This document shows positions 62,132 through 64,000 of a stretch of DNA of 64,000 nt, in pieces. The DNA comes from CAZXGD01 sp046350455 (GTDB lineage: Bacteria > Planctomycetota > Phycisphaerae > Phycisphaerales > SM1A02). The stretch covers positions 4,234-68,233 of the forward strand of contig JAXMAM010000014.1 in assembly GCA_046350455.1 (NCBI GenBank), written 5' to 3'. The notes under the pieces were generated by a model. The model saw nothing but the letters and a program-made list of their open reading frames with translations. It searched no databases and had not been told where the DNA came from. Numbering within the stretch: position 1 is the first letter of the stretch; each line of letters starts with the position of its first letter. The position numbers and the translations under genes were made by a program.

Positions 62132-64000
62132 TGGCCCTGTTTTCGCGCCGCAAGCCCGCCGCCACCAAGCCAGCACAGCCAACCGCCGCCCCTTCTGGGC
62201 GTGCCGCTCAGCGCGATCCCGCGCTGGAGGAACGCACGCAGAAGCTGGCCGCCGAGTTCCTCGACCGCGCGCGCGCTGAGAAGGCCGGCGTGTACAGCGG
62301 CAGCTTCTCGGTGCTGAAGGACAAGCTGATGGACTGGGCCATGCAGGACGAGGCCTTCAAGGTCCAGCTGTTCCGGTTCGTGGACTGCTTCCCCACGCTG
62401 CGCACCAACGACGCCATCTACGAGCATCTGACCGACTACCTGAGTCAGCCGGGCGTGAAGCCACCACCAGGCTTCGAGCTGGGCATGGCTGCTGGCGGCA
62501 TGGCGCGCGGGCTGATGGCGCGGACCATGGCTGGGCAGATCGAAGGCATGGCGGGCAAGTTCATCGCTGGCACCGACGCTGCCAGCGCCCTGCCCACCCT
62601 GCAGCGCATCTGGAACAACGGCCTGTGCTTCAGCGTGGACCTGCTGGGCGAGGCATGCGTGAGCATGGAAGAGGCCCGCGCCTACCAGCAGAAGTACCTG
62701 GACCTGGTGGACAACCTGCCCTCCCATGTGGCGACCTGGAAGCCCAACGCCCGCCTGGAGACCGACTACCTGGGCGCAGTGCCGCGCACCAACGTCAGCA
62801 TCAAGATCAGCTCGCTCAGCCCGCACGTGGACCCCATTGACACCGAGGGCAGCATCCGCGAGCTGATGGAAAACATCCTGCCCATCCTGAACGAAGCCAA
62901 GCGCAAGGGCGTGCTGGTGAACTTTGACATGGAGCAGTTTGCGCTCAAGGACCTGACCATTGAGCTGTTCAAGCGCTGCTGCGAGAAGGTGGACTTCCAC
63001 GCTGGCCTGGCCATGCAGGCGTACCTGCGCAGCGCCCCGGACGACGTGCGCAGCGTGGTGGAGTGGTCCAAGCGCGCCGGCCGCGTGGTGACTGTGCGCC
63101 TGGTGAAGGGCGCGTACTGGGACTACGAGACCATCCACGCAGAGCAGCAAGGCTGGCCTGTGCCCGTATGGGGCCGCAAGTCAGACACAGACGCGTGCTA
63201 CGAGCGCGTCACGCAGTACCTCATCCAGAACGCACCGCGCAAGGTGGGCGAAGGCGGCGTGAAGCTGGCGCTGGGCTCGCACAACGCGCGCAGCATTGGC
63301 GCTGCGCTGGCTGCGCTGGAGGCTGCTGGCCTGCCCCGCAATGCGCTGGAGCTGCAGATGCTGCACGGCATGGCAGACCAGCTGAAGGCTGCGGCCGTGG
63401 GCATGGACCTGCGCGTGCGCGAGTACGTGCCCGTAGGCGAGATGATCCCCGGCATGGCGTACCTGGTGCGCCGCCTGCTGGAGAACACCAGCAACGAGAG
63501 CTGGCTGAAGGCCGGCTTCCTGGACAACGCGGACACGCGCGTGCTGGTGGCCAGCCCGCACCGCGTGCATGACACAGATCCTGGCGCGGAACGCCTGGAA
63601 CTGGCGCCAGAGCGCCACGCGCTGACGCCGGCTGTGCCAGGCATCGGCGATGGCCGCCCCTTCTACACCGAGCCCATGCGCAACTTTGCGGTGGCTGCGC
63701 AGCGTCAGGCGTTTGCCAAGGCTGTGCAGGCCGCCGTGGTGCCAGACGTGGCCAACAGCGGCACGGCAGTGGACGCCAAGAAGGCCGTGGAGCACGCGCA
63801 TGCCGCGTTCCCGCTGTGGCGCGACACGCCGTACGCAGACCGCGCAGCCGTGCTGGTGCGCGCCGCGGCGCTCATGCGCGCCCGCCGCGACGAGCTGTCG
63901 GGCGTCATCATCAAGGAGAGCGGCAAGGTCTGGCGCGAGGCCGACGCCGACGTGTGCGAGGCCATTGACTTCTGCGAGTACTACGCCCGCGAAGGCGCGC
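62131..64000 (+). CDS. putA: bifunctional proline dehydrogenase / P5C dehydrogenase PutA (partial, 3' end missing)
   Basis: Oxidises proline to glutamate. The frame is open from the ATG at 62131 to the window end (623 codons). The proline dehydrogenase barrel covers about residues 120-480: VSIKISSLSPHVDPID, LVNFDMEQFALKDLTIELF, GRVVTVRLVKGAYWDYETIHAEQQGWP, KLALGSHNARSI, QMLHGMADQLK and REYVPVGEMIPGMAYLVRRLLENTSNESWL, which binds FAD and substrate. The aldehyde dehydrogenase part starts near 540 (VEHAHAAFPLWRDTPYADRAAVLVRAAALMRARRDELSGVIIKESGKVWREADADVCEAIDF); its catalytic Cys lies beyond the window. TATACT (62119-62124) is 6 nt before the ATG, inside the end of the glycosyltransferase gene, so putA can be transcribed independently. 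Confidence 0.94.
   Translation, partial: MALFSRRKPAATKPAQPTAAPSGRAAQRDPALEERTQKLAAEFLDRARAEKAGVYSGSFSVLKDKLMDWAMQDEAFKVQLFRFVDCFPTLRTNDAIYEHLTDYLSQPGVKPPPGFELGMAAGGMARGLMARTMAGQIEGMAGKFIAGTDAASALPTLQRIWNNGLCFSVDLLGEACVSMEEARAYQQKYLDLVDNLPSHVATWKPNARLETDYLGAVPRTNVSIKISSLSPHVDPIDTEGSIRELMENILPILNEAKRKGVLVNFDMEQFALKDLTIELFKRCCEKVDFHAGLAMQAYLRSAPDDVRSVVEWSKRAGRVVTVRLVKGAYWDYETIHAEQQGWPVPVWGRKSDTDACYERVTQYLIQNAPRKVGEGGVKLALGSHNARSIGAALAALEAAGLPRNALELQMLHGMADQLKAAAVGMDLRVREYVPVGEMIPGMAYLVRRLLENTSNESWLKAGFLDNADTRVLVASPHRVHDTDPGAERLELAPERHALTPAVPGIGDGRPFYTEPMRNFAVAAQRQAFAKAVQAAVVPDVANSGTAVDAKKAVEHAHAAFPLWRDTPYADRAAVLVRAAALMRARRDELSGVIIKESGKVWREADADVCEAIDFCEYYAREGA

Overview
The window looks like chromosome from a high-GC planctomycete, most likely of the class Phycisphaerae. 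This rests on recognised protein families, not on a marker-gene search: an ECF sigma factor overlapping a pilin-like H-X9-DG-type membrane protein, a secreted carboxypeptidase ending in two dockerin-like LNxDGxVDGxDLGLLLGSW repeats, zinc-ribbon CPRCAYDL membrane proteins, an ABC-2 permease fused to a GldG-like domain next to DUF4340, a fliW-csrA pair and hopanoid HpnH. About 55 protein genes fill the window. No rRNA, tRNA, phage, integrase or complete IS is visible.

Layout. 1-4062: end of ftsH, DUF167 and uvrC, a Cys-rich lipoprotein and dihydroorotase. 4713-9588: hpnH, the ECF sigma pair, rpmI-rplT, and fliW-csrA. 9785-18814: a GT-C membrane glycosyltransferase, gyrA, a STAS protein, exbD, a frame-disrupted tonB-like gene and surE. 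18862-32402: GT2, nnrE, a LolCE/LolD-type exporter, carboxypeptidase, ChaN-like lipoprotein, STAS, SixA-type phosphatase, hutI, map, prolyl oligopeptidase and purN. 32919-36380: a PDZ metallopeptidase, then hpf-ptsN-HPr-gpsA, which is the usual rpoN neighbourhood without rpoN. 36587-45087: a P1B-type ATPase with an altered metal motif, a zinc-ribbon membrane protein, DUF486, DUF2071, fbaB, nhaA and mnmA. 45168-51446: a disrupted RNase HII-like gene, fusA, a SpoIIE/PP2C phosphatase and a ribD with a broken reductase half. 52091-57254: a three-gene ABC/Gld-like operon. 57377-64000: PAS-GAF-REC, prmC, a small unknown protein, a GT4 glycosyltransferase and the start of putA.

The most unusual content is non-coding. 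A 34-bp element, starting GAAA and ending TTTC around a GTGCC-N-GGCAC palindrome, occurs 20 times at 14 loci. It sits either directly on a stop codon, always with the same end toward the gene, or 3-4 bp upstream of a TANNNT promoter box. At four loci outward-facing copies bracket 300-600 bp of GC-rich non-coding DNA; three of these cassettes share a core of about 190 bp.

A second pattern is that about 21 genes have a TANNNT box 6-10 nt before the start codon and no Shine-Dalgarno sequence, which suggests widespread leaderless transcription. Genes expected to carry a leader (STAS at 15727, rplT, fliW) do show a Shine-Dalgarno sequence. I used this signal to choose several GTG and TTG starts. 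Three genes (tonB-like, RNase HII-like, ribD) are broken by single-base indels while all their neighbours are intact.
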